DNA from: Bacillota bacterium
GTDB lineage: Bacteria > Bacillota > Bacilli > Paenibacillales > Paenibacillaceae
Assembly (NCBI GenBank): GCA_023433615.1
Contig: JAEZCJ010000105.1
Location: forward strand, 1 to 24,832
Length of the DNA stretch: 24,832 nt
Direction: 5' to 3'
The position numbers were made by a program, and so were the translations under genes. Below are positions 7,529-14,419 of the stretch, piece by piece. Below the pieces are notes generated by a model that worked only from the letters and a program-made list of their open reading frames with translations, was not told the origin of the DNA and ran no database searches. Position 1 is the stretch's first letter; each line of letters opens with the position of its first letter.

Positions 7529-8833
7529 ATGAAACTGGTATTGATCGGCGGCGGGAGCTTTGTATTCGCGCCAACCGTTCTGGAAGATGCAATCGTCAAG
7601 CATCGTCTCGCGGGGCAGTTGGTGCTGGTAGATCCGAACGAAGAAGCAGTGGAAGCGATGGCCGGTGCAGGTCGTCGTATCGCGCGGGAACTGGGGGTGC
7701 AGCTGGAGGTAATCGGCGTTACGGATCGTCTGTCGGCACTTCCCGGCGCGGATTACGTCATCGTCTCCGCTTCGCCGCAAGGGGCATACCGCTGGAAGAT
7801 CGATTACGATATACTGTCGCGTCACGGCATGGCGGATCAAGCGAGAGAGTGCGGAGGGCTGGGAGGGATGATGAACGCTTTTCGTTCCATTACGCTGCTC
7901 CTCGAGGTCTGCAAGGACATGGAAGCTCTATGTCCCGATGCGGTACTGCTGGATGTGACGAACCCGATGCCGAGGGTCGTAACCGCGATTGAACGTTACA
8001 CGAATATACGAAGCGCAGGCTTCTGCAGCATTGCGCATCGTGGACCGAACGGGTATGACTTGTTGCCCCGGCTGTTAAACAGGAAGCCTGAACATTTGAA
8101 CATTGTGACGGCGGGTCTCAACCACTTTGCATGGGTGCGAGCCATTAAAGATAAGCGCACGGGAGAGGATCTGCTGTTCAAATTGTCTGAAATGGTCGCA
8201 TCCGGAGACTGGCAGGGATTCGACGGAGAGACTGTGCGGGAACTGGGCGTCATGCGCCGATGGTTGCATGAATACGGTGCCGTCGCAGCCGGACATGTCG
8301 ACCATCACGCGGAATATTTGCCTCCGCAAGCAGGCGTGCGCTACACGACCTCGCCGCCCTACCATGGCACGGAGGCAGACCGGGCGAGAAGGCTACGGGA
8401 GCTGCAATGTATTGCGGCAGGCGAGGGCGATTGGAACAGCATGTTCGATCATGGGAGCTGGGAGCATCCGGTCGATGTTGCGCTGGCCTTGCACGCAGGC
8501 ACGAGCTTGAAGGTGGACATCTTGAATACGCGCAATGGCGATGCCATCCCGCAGCTTCCGGGAGATCGGATCGTCGAGGTGCCCGTCATGCTTGCAGGGG
8601 GCCGGATTACGCCGGAGCCTGTTCCTCCGTTTCCTGATAAGCTCGCAAGCTTGCTGCGCGTACTGTCCGATGTGCATGAACGGGTAGCCGAGGCTGCCGT
8701 GAAGGGAGACATGAAGCTCGCGCGCGAGGCAATCGGGTTGGACCCCGCAATCGTCGATAAGGAGAGGGCATACGCAGCGTTCAACCATATGCTGGAGGCC
8801 CACGCAGACCTGCTGCCGCAATTCGCCCGCTAG
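7529..8833 (+). CDS. GH4 NAD-dependent glycosidase (alpha-galactosidase/alpha-glucosidase group)
   Basis: The start is ATG 7529, directly after GGGGGGAC and at the conserved MKLVLIGGGS dinucleotide-binding strand (residues 1-10). GH4 enzymes cleave glycosides by NAD-dependent oxidation, elimination and addition, using a divalent metal. Visible hallmarks are GGGSFVF, the acidic end of strand two (LVLVDP), VIVSASPQGAYRWKIDYDI, ECGGLGGMMNAFRSI, DVTNP with Asn145, the metal-ligand Cys166 in GFCSIAH, and His199 in GLNHFAW. At 434 residues it has the family's normal length and no signal peptide, so it is cytoplasmic. The tetrad after the cysteine, usually diagnostic of substrate, reads CSIA and does not match the common CHxx, CDMP or CNVP types, so the substrate is left open. 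It converges with the AraC gene only 9 bases away. Confidence 0.87.
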   Translation: MKLVLIGGGSFVFAPTVLEDAIVKHRLAGQLVLVDPNEEAVEAMAGAGRRIARELGVQLEVIGVTDRLSALPGADYVIVSASPQGAYRWKIDYDILSRHGMADQARECGGLGGMMNAFRSITLLLEVCKDMEALCPDAVLLDVTNPMPRVVTAIERYTNIRSAGFCSIAHRGPNGYDLLPRLLNRKPEHLNIVTAGLNHFAWVRAIKDKRTGEDLLFKLSEMVASGDWQGFDGETVRELGVMRRWLHEYGAVAAGHVDHHAEYLPPQAGVRYTTSPPYHGTEADRARRLRELQCIAAGEGDWNSMFDHGSWEHPVDVALALHAGTSLKVDILNTRNGDAIPQLPGDRIVEVPVMLAGGRITPEPVPPFPDKLASLLRVLSDVHERVAEAAVKGDMKLAREAIGLDPAIVDKERAYAAFNHMLEAHADLLPQFAR

Positions 8834-8842
8834 AGCGTCACG

Positions 8843-9754
8843 CTATCGATCCGGAGGGGATTCTAGTTCAAGCGGGGTGAGGTACGAGATGTCGCTGCCC
8901 TTCTGTCTGCGGAATGCGCCTGGTGTCATGCCCGTCCACTTAGCGAACTGGCGTATAAAACTCTGCGCGTTATCGTAACCGATCCGAAGCGCGATCTGCT
9001 CGATCGAGCCGGAGTCGTTCAGCAGTAACTGCATTGCCTCTTGCTGCCTTAGAACAGCCAAGTACTCGCGGGGCGACATGCGATAGGCTTCCTGGAAGAC
9101 GCGATAACAATGCCTTCGGCTGACGCCGAGCTTGTCCGCGATAGCCGCAAGCCAGTTAACGGATAGTCTCTCGTCGTCGCCATGGAGCGGGGCAGATACA
9201 AGGGTTTCGATTTCTTGCGCGATTCGGAAGGGCAACAAGCCGGCTTTGATGCGGTCGGCTTCGTCCTTACTGCGGTGCAAGAACTGTTCCACGTGATCCA
9301 TAATGACGTATAGGGTATGGAATAGTCGGATTTTCGTCGCATTAGACAAGAGCAGCTCCATGAGCTGGCGTACCGCAGGAAGAATGAGCCGGTTCAATTC
9401 ATGGCCGGAATCGAACAACAACGTTTGCCTGGCTACGGAAAGCAGTTGGAAGAAGGCAGGGTCATCGACTTGAATATGTAGAACGAAGTAGCGCAGCGGC
9501 CGTTCCGTTCGAAAAGCATGCATGAGCATAGGAGGAATAAGTACTAAGTCGCCAGCCTGCATGCGAAGCTCCTGTCCATCGGCCAGGACGATCTGTTCGC
9601 CCTCAAGCACGAGGTTGATCTCGATCATCATGTGATGGAGGTGCTTCTGGCACAACCAGCCATGCTTCACGCTGGCTGTATGAGCACCATAGAGATAGGC
9701 TTCGGATTTACGGGCGGGAAACGATTGGAACGATTCCGAGAATAACCGATTCAT
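8843..9754 (-). CDS. AraC-family transcriptional regulator, divergent from the GH36-like gene
   Basis: The start is placed at the ATG ending at 9754, which has AAGGGGTGA seven bases upstream; a longer frame to 9817 would run into the opposing gene's promoter. The 303-residue protein has an N-terminal cupin-like sugar-sensing domain (residues about 38-100: HHMMIEINLVLEGE, GDLVLIPPMLMHAF, YFVLHIQV) and a C-terminal AraC double helix-turn-helix (LAAIADKLGVSRRHCYRVFQEAYRMSPREYL, IEQIALRIGYDNAQSFIRQFAKWTGMTPGAFRRQ). The divergent GH36-like/GH5 operon begins 90 bases away and is its likely target. The GH4 gene converging on its 3' end could also belong to the regulon. Confidence 0.88.
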   Translation of the reverse strand: MNRLFSESFQSFPARKSEAYLYGAHTASVKHGWLCQKHLHHMMIEINLVLEGEQIVLADGQELRMQAGDLVLIPPMLMHAFRTERPLRYFVLHIQVDDPAFFQLLSVARQTLLFDSGHELNRLILPAVRQLMELLLSNATKIRLFHTLYVIMDHVEQFLHRSKDEADRIKAGLLPFRIAQEIETLVSAPLHGDDERLSVNWLAAIADKLGVSRRHCYRVFQEAYRMSPREYLAVLRQQEAMQLLLNDSGSIEQIALRIGYDNAQSFIRQFAKWTGMTPGAFRRQKGSDISYLTPLELESPPDR

Positions 9755-9844
9755 TGCGCATTCACCCCTTGTACGCACCATTGCTTCCATTATCTGCGCA
9801 GGAAACCATAACCGCAAGCATGAATTGTAGAGAGGATGAAGGAA

Positions 9845-11452
9845 ATGAATAACTTTTCGCTAGGAGAGCCCGTTCAAGTCGTGATCCAGACCGAGGCAGG
9901 TTGGAAGAATATGCAGCGCCATGGAACAGGAAGGTGGAGCGGAGGCGGGGCCGAACTTGCCGTCATTGCGGGAAGACAAGCTTCGATCGTGGAATTGGAA
10001 GCCCCGGATTCGGCCGTTCGTAGGATCAAATTACGTTGGAACTATAGGCCTGCGGGACATCTAGTCGTCTTGGGCGACCATTGGGAACGCGGGTATGGGG
10101 ATTTGGAATGGCGAGGCATCGTCCCGGAGCGCGTGATGCCATGGTATTTCCTGGCTTATGACGGCAAGCGGACATTCGGGCTGGGCATGAAGACGGGAGC
10201 GAATGCATTCGGGTACTGGCAGCTGGATACGGAAGGGGTTACGTTCACGGCGGACGTTACTTCGGGCGGCCATGGCGTCATGCTCGGTCAGCGGAAGCTG
10301 ACCGTTACAGAACTGTTGAACTTCCAAGGACTTGAAGGAGAGTCGGCGTTCTCTGCGGCTCGCAGATTCTGTTCCATGATGTGCGAGCGGCCCGTCCTCC
10401 CGCCGCAGCCGGTCTATGGCGGGAACAACTGGTATTATGCTTACGGGAATAGCACGCATCGGGAGATTGTGGAGGATTCGAAATTCATGTCGTCCCTGTC
10501 CGGACATGCCAGCAATCGGCCATTCATGGTCATCGATGACGGCTGGCAAATGGCCAGCGGCGGCGGGGCCTGCAACGGGGGCCCTTGGCAGGGCAACAGG
10601 ATGTTCCCCGATATGGCCGGTCTTGCCGGGGAGATGAAGGAGATCGGAGTCAAGCCGGGCATTTGGTGCCGGCCGCTGTTGACATCCGAAGAAGTTCCTG
10701 CCGAGTGGGTGCGCTATCAAGCGGGCGGCGGGCAGGTGCTCGACCCGAGCATGCCGGATGTTCTGCAGTATGTAAGGGAGTCCGTTGAGCGGATGGCCGG
10801 ATGGGGTTACGACCTGATTAAGCATGACTTTACGACCTTCGACCTTCTCGGACAGTGGGGATTCCAGATGAAATCCCGGCCGCATGCGCTGCCGCACGGG
10901 TTCCGCGATTGCTCGCGAACGACCGCGGAGATCACGCTTGCGCTGTATCGGACGATCGCGGAAGCCTCCGGGAACAGTCTCTTGATCGGCTGCAATACGT
11001 TCAGCCACTTGTCCGCCGGCTTGTTCGAGATTCAGCGGACGGGCGATGACACCAGCGGCAAATGGTGGGAGCGGACGCGCTACATGGGCGTGAACACGCT
11101 GGCATTCCGGATGCCGCAGCACGGTACGTTCTACAGCCACGATGCGGACTGCATCGGCATTACGAAAGACGTGCCGTGGGCCATGAATCGGCAATGGCTG
11201 GAGCTGCTGGCCGCAAGCGGAACGCCGTTGTTCGTATCGGCCGATCCCAAGATCGTCACCAAGGAACAGGAGACTGAGCTGCGCGCGGCATTCGAATTGG
11301 CTGCCGATCCGCTGCCGCCCGGCGAGCCGCTTGATTGGATGGATACGACCTGTCCCCGCCGCTGGCTGCTGGACGGGACGGAGGTCGAATATAACTTTAA
11401 CGGCATCTCGGAAGAATTGGTGGAGGAAAAAGATAACGGGTGGTGGCTGTAG
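9845..11452 (+). CDS. GH36-like alpha-galactosidase (clan GH-D), compact form
   Basis: ATG 9845 is preferred because AGAGG lies 9 bases upstream; ATG 9836 immediately abuts that site. The 535-residue product has a beta-rich N-terminal domain (to about residue 190) and a clan GH-D barrel. Landmarks are FMVIDDGWQ, FPDMAGLAGEMKEIGVKPGIWCRPL, YDLIKHDFTTFD with the likely nucleophile Asp328, and FEIQRTGDDTSG with acid/base candidates Asp401/Asp402. These enzymes remove terminal alpha-D-galactose with retention. It is shorter than the usual 700-residue bacterial GH36 enzymes and has almost no C-terminal beta domain. No signal peptide: cytoplasmic. Its stop codon is one base before the start of the GH5 gene. 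A related clan GH-D specificity, for example on another alpha-linked sugar, cannot be excluded. Confidence 0.8.
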   Translation: MNNFSLGEPVQVVIQTEAGWKNMQRHGTGRWSGGGAELAVIAGRQASIVELEAPDSAVRRIKLRWNYRPAGHLVVLGDHWERGYGDLEWRGIVPERVMPWYFLAYDGKRTFGLGMKTGANAFGYWQLDTEGVTFTADVTSGGHGVMLGQRKLTVTELLNFQGLEGESAFSAARRFCSMMCERPVLPPQPVYGGNNWYYAYGNSTHREIVEDSKFMSSLSGHASNRPFMVIDDGWQMASGGGACNGGPWQGNRMFPDMAGLAGEMKEIGVKPGIWCRPLLTSEEVPAEWVRYQAGGGQVLDPSMPDVLQYVRESVERMAGWGYDLIKHDFTTFDLLGQWGFQMKSRPHALPHGFRDCSRTTAEITLALYRTIAEASGNSLLIGCNTFSHLSAGLFEIQRTGDDTSGKWWERTRYMGVNTLAFRMPQHGTFYSHDADCIGITKDVPWAMNRQWLELLAASGTPLFVSADPKIVTKEQETELRAAFELAADPLPPGEPLDWMDTTCPRRWLLDGTEVEYNFNGISEELVEEKDNGWWL

Positions 11453-11453
11453 G

Positions 11454-13358
11454 ATGCTGGGTACGAAAGCGTATCGGCTGGCCGCAGTTATCGCGCTAAT
11501 AGGAACGCTGCTTCTCGCAAGCCTGACGCCCGCCTCGGTTCGCGCTGAACCGAACGGAGGGACGGCTCTGCAGGATTACGTCCTGGCCATGCAGCCGGGA
11601 TGGAATCTGGGCAATACGTTCGAGGCAAGCGGTTCGGAGACGTCTTGGGGGAATCCGCCCGTGACGGAAGACTTCATACGGGCAATTGCGTCCGAAGGCT
11701 ATCGCAGCATTCGAATTCCGATCACTTGGAATCACAGGATGGGGAGCGCGCCTGATTACGCGATTCAGACGGAATTTATGAATCGGATCCAAGAGGTGGT
11801 CGATTGGGCGCTCGAGGCGGAGCTGTACGTCATGATCAACCTGCATCACGATTCGCATTGGATAGTGAATATGGAATCGGAGCACGACCAGGTCATGGAC
11901 AAATTCAATGCGGTGTGGCAGCAGATTGCAGCCCATTTCCGAGACTATCCCGATAAGCTCATGTTCGAGAGCATTAACGAGCCGCGTTTCTCCGAGGATT
12001 GGAGCAAGGACGCGCCCGTCTATTTTGCCATGCTGGATGAGCTGAATACGGCGTTCCATCGGATCGTTCGCGATTCCGGAGGCATGAACGGCGAACGCCC
12101 CCTTGTCATCCCGTCGATCACAGCGAACCATTCGCAAGCCAGATTGGACGCCATGTACGAGACCATCGACAAGCTTGACGATCCGAATCTGATTGCGACG
12201 ATCCATTACTACGGCCTCTATTCGTTCAGCGTGAACCTCGGCGGGTCGACAACATTCGATGACGAGGCGAGAACCGATCTCGAGCAAGCCTTCGACCGCG
12301 CGCATGATACGTTCGTGGCGCGGGGCATTCCCGTCATCGTCGGCGAGTTCGGCCTGCTGGGATTCGACAAGTCCGTCGATACGATCTCGCGCGGCGAAAT
12401 ATTGAAATACCTCGAGTACATCACCTATTATTCGCGGGAGAAAAAGCTGCCGCTCATGCTGTGGGATAACGGACAGCATTTCGACCGCCATGCGTTCGAA
12501 TGGAAGAACCCGGATATGTTCGAGGTGATGCATAAGGGATGGAGCGGACGTTCCTCCAACGCGGAGACGGACGCGCTCTATCTGAAGCAGGGTGAAGAAA
12601 TCCAGGACGCCGCGATCCTCATGCATATGAACGGCAATACGCTGTCCGAAATTCGCCATGGCGGGCAGGTGCTCCAGGCAGGCATCGATTACAGTCTCGA
12701 AGGCGATCGATTAACGATCGCGTCGGCACTGTTGCGCTCACTTGTGCCGGAATCGCCGGGGAGCTACGAGACGCTCACATGCGTCTTCTCCGCTGGCGCG
12801 GATTGGAACATCCGCATCATTCGCTACGATACGCCGATGCTGCGCGAAATTGAAGGCACACGCGGGCTGTTCGTCATCCCGGTGAAGTATAACGGCGACC
12901 GATTGGCGACAATGGAAGCCGTCTATGCGAATGGCGGCAATGCAGGCCCCGATGATTGGACGTCATACAAGGAGTTCGGCAAAGCGTTCGAGCCCGATTA
13001 CGATGCGAATCTCGTGAAGCTTACGAGCGCGTTCTTCGATCAGGTAGAGGACGGCGAGGTGCTGATTAACCTGCATTTTTGGAGCGGAGAAGCAGTCGGT
13101 TATAAGCTATCGGTCGCCGGCAACAAAATTATCGGGAATCCGTTGGACGATGAAGGCATTACAGCCGCAGACAGCGAAGAACCCGGGACGCCGACGGAAT
13201 CGAATGGAGACAGCAGCGACCTTGAGGCGGTCGATCAGCCGGCACTCGATTCGGAAACGCGGGAATATCAGGCCTACATCTTGGCCGGCATAGCTGCGGT
13301 TGTCGTAACGCTGCTGCTCGTTGCCGGGATCAAGCGGAAGAGCAAATTCCGTAAGTAA
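11454..13358 (+). CDS. membrane-anchored GH5 (subfamily 4-like) endoglucanase with X2 and CBM46 modules
   Basis: The start is ATG 11454, one base after the previous stop, with only weak Shine-Dalgarno bases, so translation is probably coupled. The 634-residue protein has a signal peptide (cleavage near SVRA-EP, residue 31) and a GH5 barrel at about 38-365 with QPGWNLGNTF, acid/base Glu176 in INEP and nucleophile Glu298 in VGEFG. An X2 immunoglobulin-like module (376-460) and a CBM46-type module (461-560, GLFVIPVKYNGDRL...VLINLHFWSGE) follow. An acidic linker leads to a hydrophobic span (607-626) and the basic tail KRKSKFRK. The GH5_4-X2-CBM46 order is that of Bacillus halodurans Cel5B, active on beta-glucan and xyloglucan. 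The C-terminal anchor is unusual and there is no LPXTG motif, so the enzyme is probably retained as an outward-facing membrane protein. Confidence 0.92.
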   Translation: MLGTKAYRLAAVIALIGTLLLASLTPASVRAEPNGGTALQDYVLAMQPGWNLGNTFEASGSETSWGNPPVTEDFIRAIASEGYRSIRIPITWNHRMGSAPDYAIQTEFMNRIQEVVDWALEAELYVMINLHHDSHWIVNMESEHDQVMDKFNAVWQQIAAHFRDYPDKLMFESINEPRFSEDWSKDAPVYFAMLDELNTAFHRIVRDSGGMNGERPLVIPSITANHSQARLDAMYETIDKLDDPNLIATIHYYGLYSFSVNLGGSTTFDDEARTDLEQAFDRAHDTFVARGIPVIVGEFGLLGFDKSVDTISRGEILKYLEYITYYSREKKLPLMLWDNGQHFDRHAFEWKNPDMFEVMHKGWSGRSSNAETDALYLKQGEEIQDAAILMHMNGNTLSEIRHGGQVLQAGIDYSLEGDRLTIASALLRSLVPESPGSYETLTCVFSAGADWNIRIIRYDTPMLREIEGTRGLFVIPVKYNGDRLATMEAVYANGGNAGPDDWTSYKEFGKAFEPDYDANLVKLTSAFFDQVEDGEVLINLHFWSGEAVGYKLSVAGNKIIGNPLDDEGITAADSEEPGTPTESNGDSSDLEAVDQPALDSETREYQAYILAGIAAVVVTLLLVAGIKRKSKFRK

Positions 13359-13363
13359 ACATG

Positions 13364-13427
13364 GCTCCGCCTCTCCGACCGGAGCATCTCTAACGTCACA
13401 GTTGGTGTATTCTTTCTCGGAGAGGCG
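13364..13427 (+). terminator. alternative hairpins between the GH5 and GH12 genes
   Basis: CGCCTCTCCGA (13368-13378) is perfectly complementary to TCGGAGAGGCG (13417-13427) over a 38-base loop. A shorter hairpin GCTCCG (13364-13369) with CGGAGC (13380-13385) shares two bases with it, so only one can form. There is no T-run, so it may be a weak terminator, an RNA-stability element or a processing site. Confidence 0.4.
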
Positions 13428-13440
13428 TCCCATATGGATA

Positions 13441-13469
13441 TTGTTTCATAATGAGGGGGAATTTATGAT
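13441..13469 (+). promoter_or_regulatory. promoter of the GH12 gene
   Basis: TTGTTT (13441-13446), a 17-base spacer and TATGAT (13464-13469) form a plausible sigma-A promoter, with start near 13476. The leader of about 110 bases is purine-rich between 13515 and 13550 and holds no gene I can support. Confidence 0.55.
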
Positions 13470-13474
13470 AATTG

Positions 13475-13488
13475 TGGAACCGCTTACA
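13475..13488 (+). promoter_or_regulatory. cre site (CcpA operator) at the GH12 promoter start point
   Basis: TGGAACCGCTTACA fits the cre consensus TGWAANCGNTNWCA at 13 of 14 positions, the only miss being G for W at position 3. It covers the predicted transcription start, the classic place for glucose repression of secreted polysaccharide hydrolases in Bacillales. Confidence 0.65.
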
Positions 13489-13586
13489 ACATAGGGGTGC
13501 TGCAGCGGTTATCGACGAGGGAGGAGGGGACGAGGAAGAAGAAGTTAGCCCCTATCACACTATAATGTTAAATGGAGGGATTATTC

Positions 13587-14369
13587 ATGATCGTGCAAGG
13601 CATGTTACGCGGAGAGAGAAAACTCGTGCTATTCATGCTCGTCTTCACCTTGATGTTTGCGGCAGTAGCGAGCGCAGCCTCCTCATCGACGCCGTACGCA
13701 ACGATGTATTGGGGGAACAATAAGTACTACCTCACCAACAACACGTGGGGCAGCGATACCGCGGGTTCCGGTTGGTGGCAGTCAATCTATTACAACAGCA
13801 ATACGAACATGGGATTCAGTTGGGATTGGAAATACCAGAATCCCTATAACGTAAAGGGATACCCGTCGATCGTGTCCGGTTGGCAATGGACGAACGGGTA
13901 TACGGCGGGTTCCGGGTTTCCGACCCGAATTTGGGATAATAAGAACATTAATGCTTCCGTGAATTATTCCATAAGCGCCAGCGGGGCTTACAACGCCGCA
14001 TACGACCTCTGGTTCCACACGACGAACAACGCCCAATCCAATTCGACGCCGAGCGACGAGATCATGATCTGGCTTAATAATACGAATGCCGGTCCGATGG
14101 GGACGTATCAAGAGACCGTGTGGCTGGCAGGCGCGCAATGGGATTTGTACAAGGGCATGCATTCGAGCGGATGGAACGTGTTTTCATTCGTCCGCAAAGG
14201 GAATACATCGAGCAGTTCGATGAACCTTCGGGACTTTATCCATCATATCGTCTATTCCAAAGGGTGGATGAGCAATTCCAAATACGTCAGCAGCGTCCAA
14301 TTCGGAACGGAAGTGTTTACGGGAAGCGGCAACATGCACATTTCGAATTATTCCGTTAACGTACAGTAA
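13587..14369 (+). CDS. secreted GH12 endoglucanase/xyloglucanase
   Basis: ATG 13587 follows GGAGGGA at 6 bases; ATG 13572 overlaps that site and is rejected. The 260-residue product has a basic start, a hydrophobic signal core and a probable cleavage after VASA (residue 30). The mature part is one GH12 beta-jelly-roll, rich in Asn, Ser, Trp and Tyr, with YPSIVSGWQW, the nucleophile Glu158 in SDEIMIWLN and acid/base Glu242 in FGTEVFTGSGN. GH12 enzymes cut beta-1,4-glucans or xyloglucan with retention. No carbohydrate-binding module is attached, so it is a freely diffusing partner to the tethered GH5. Its own promoter and cre site suggest glucose-repressed expression independent of the upstream operon. 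Xyloglucan versus plain glucan preference cannot be read from the sequence. Confidence 0.92.
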   Translation: MIVQGMLRGERKLVLFMLVFTLMFAAVASAASSSTPYATMYWGNNKYYLTNNTWGSDTAGSGWWQSIYYNSNTNMGFSWDWKYQNPYNVKGYPSIVSGWQWTNGYTAGSGFPTRIWDNKNINASVNYSISASGAYNAAYDLWFHTTNNAQSNSTPSDEIMIWLNNTNAGPMGTYQETVWLAGAQWDLYKGMHSSGWNVFSFVRKGNTSSSSMNLRDFIHHIVYSKGWMSNSKYVSSVQFGTEVFTGSGNMHISNYSVNVQ

Positions 14370-14385
14370 GTAGCAGCATCGTGAG

Positions 14386-14415
14386 AAGGGGCTGGCCGTT
14401 ATGGCTAGCCCTTCC
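14386..14415. terminator. terminator between convergent GH12 and AraC genes
   Basis: AAGGGGCTGGCC (14386-14397) pairs with GGCTAGCCCTT (14403-14413), with one G-T wobble and a GTTAT-type loop. It sits exactly between the two stop codons and probably serves both, though the T-tracts are weak. Confidence 0.65.
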
Positions 14416-14419
14416 TGTC

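Noticed and set aside
10061..11194. 377-residue open frame on the minus strand opposite the GH36-like gene
   Set aside because: It is a high-GC shadow of the well-supported plus-strand gene, with arginine/proline-rich composition and no recognisable domain or ribosome site.
11496..12659. 387-residue minus-strand frame opposite the GH5 barrel
   Set aside because: Shadow of the GH5 gene, whose catalytic motifs are clear; no start signal or domain on the minus strand.
13465..13494. Nine-codon leader ORF (MIIVEPLTT) preceded by GAGGGGG before the GH12 gene
   Set aside because: Its ATG falls inside the predicted -10 box TATGAT, so the local transcript would not contain it; it could exist only on readthrough RNA from the GH5 gene.
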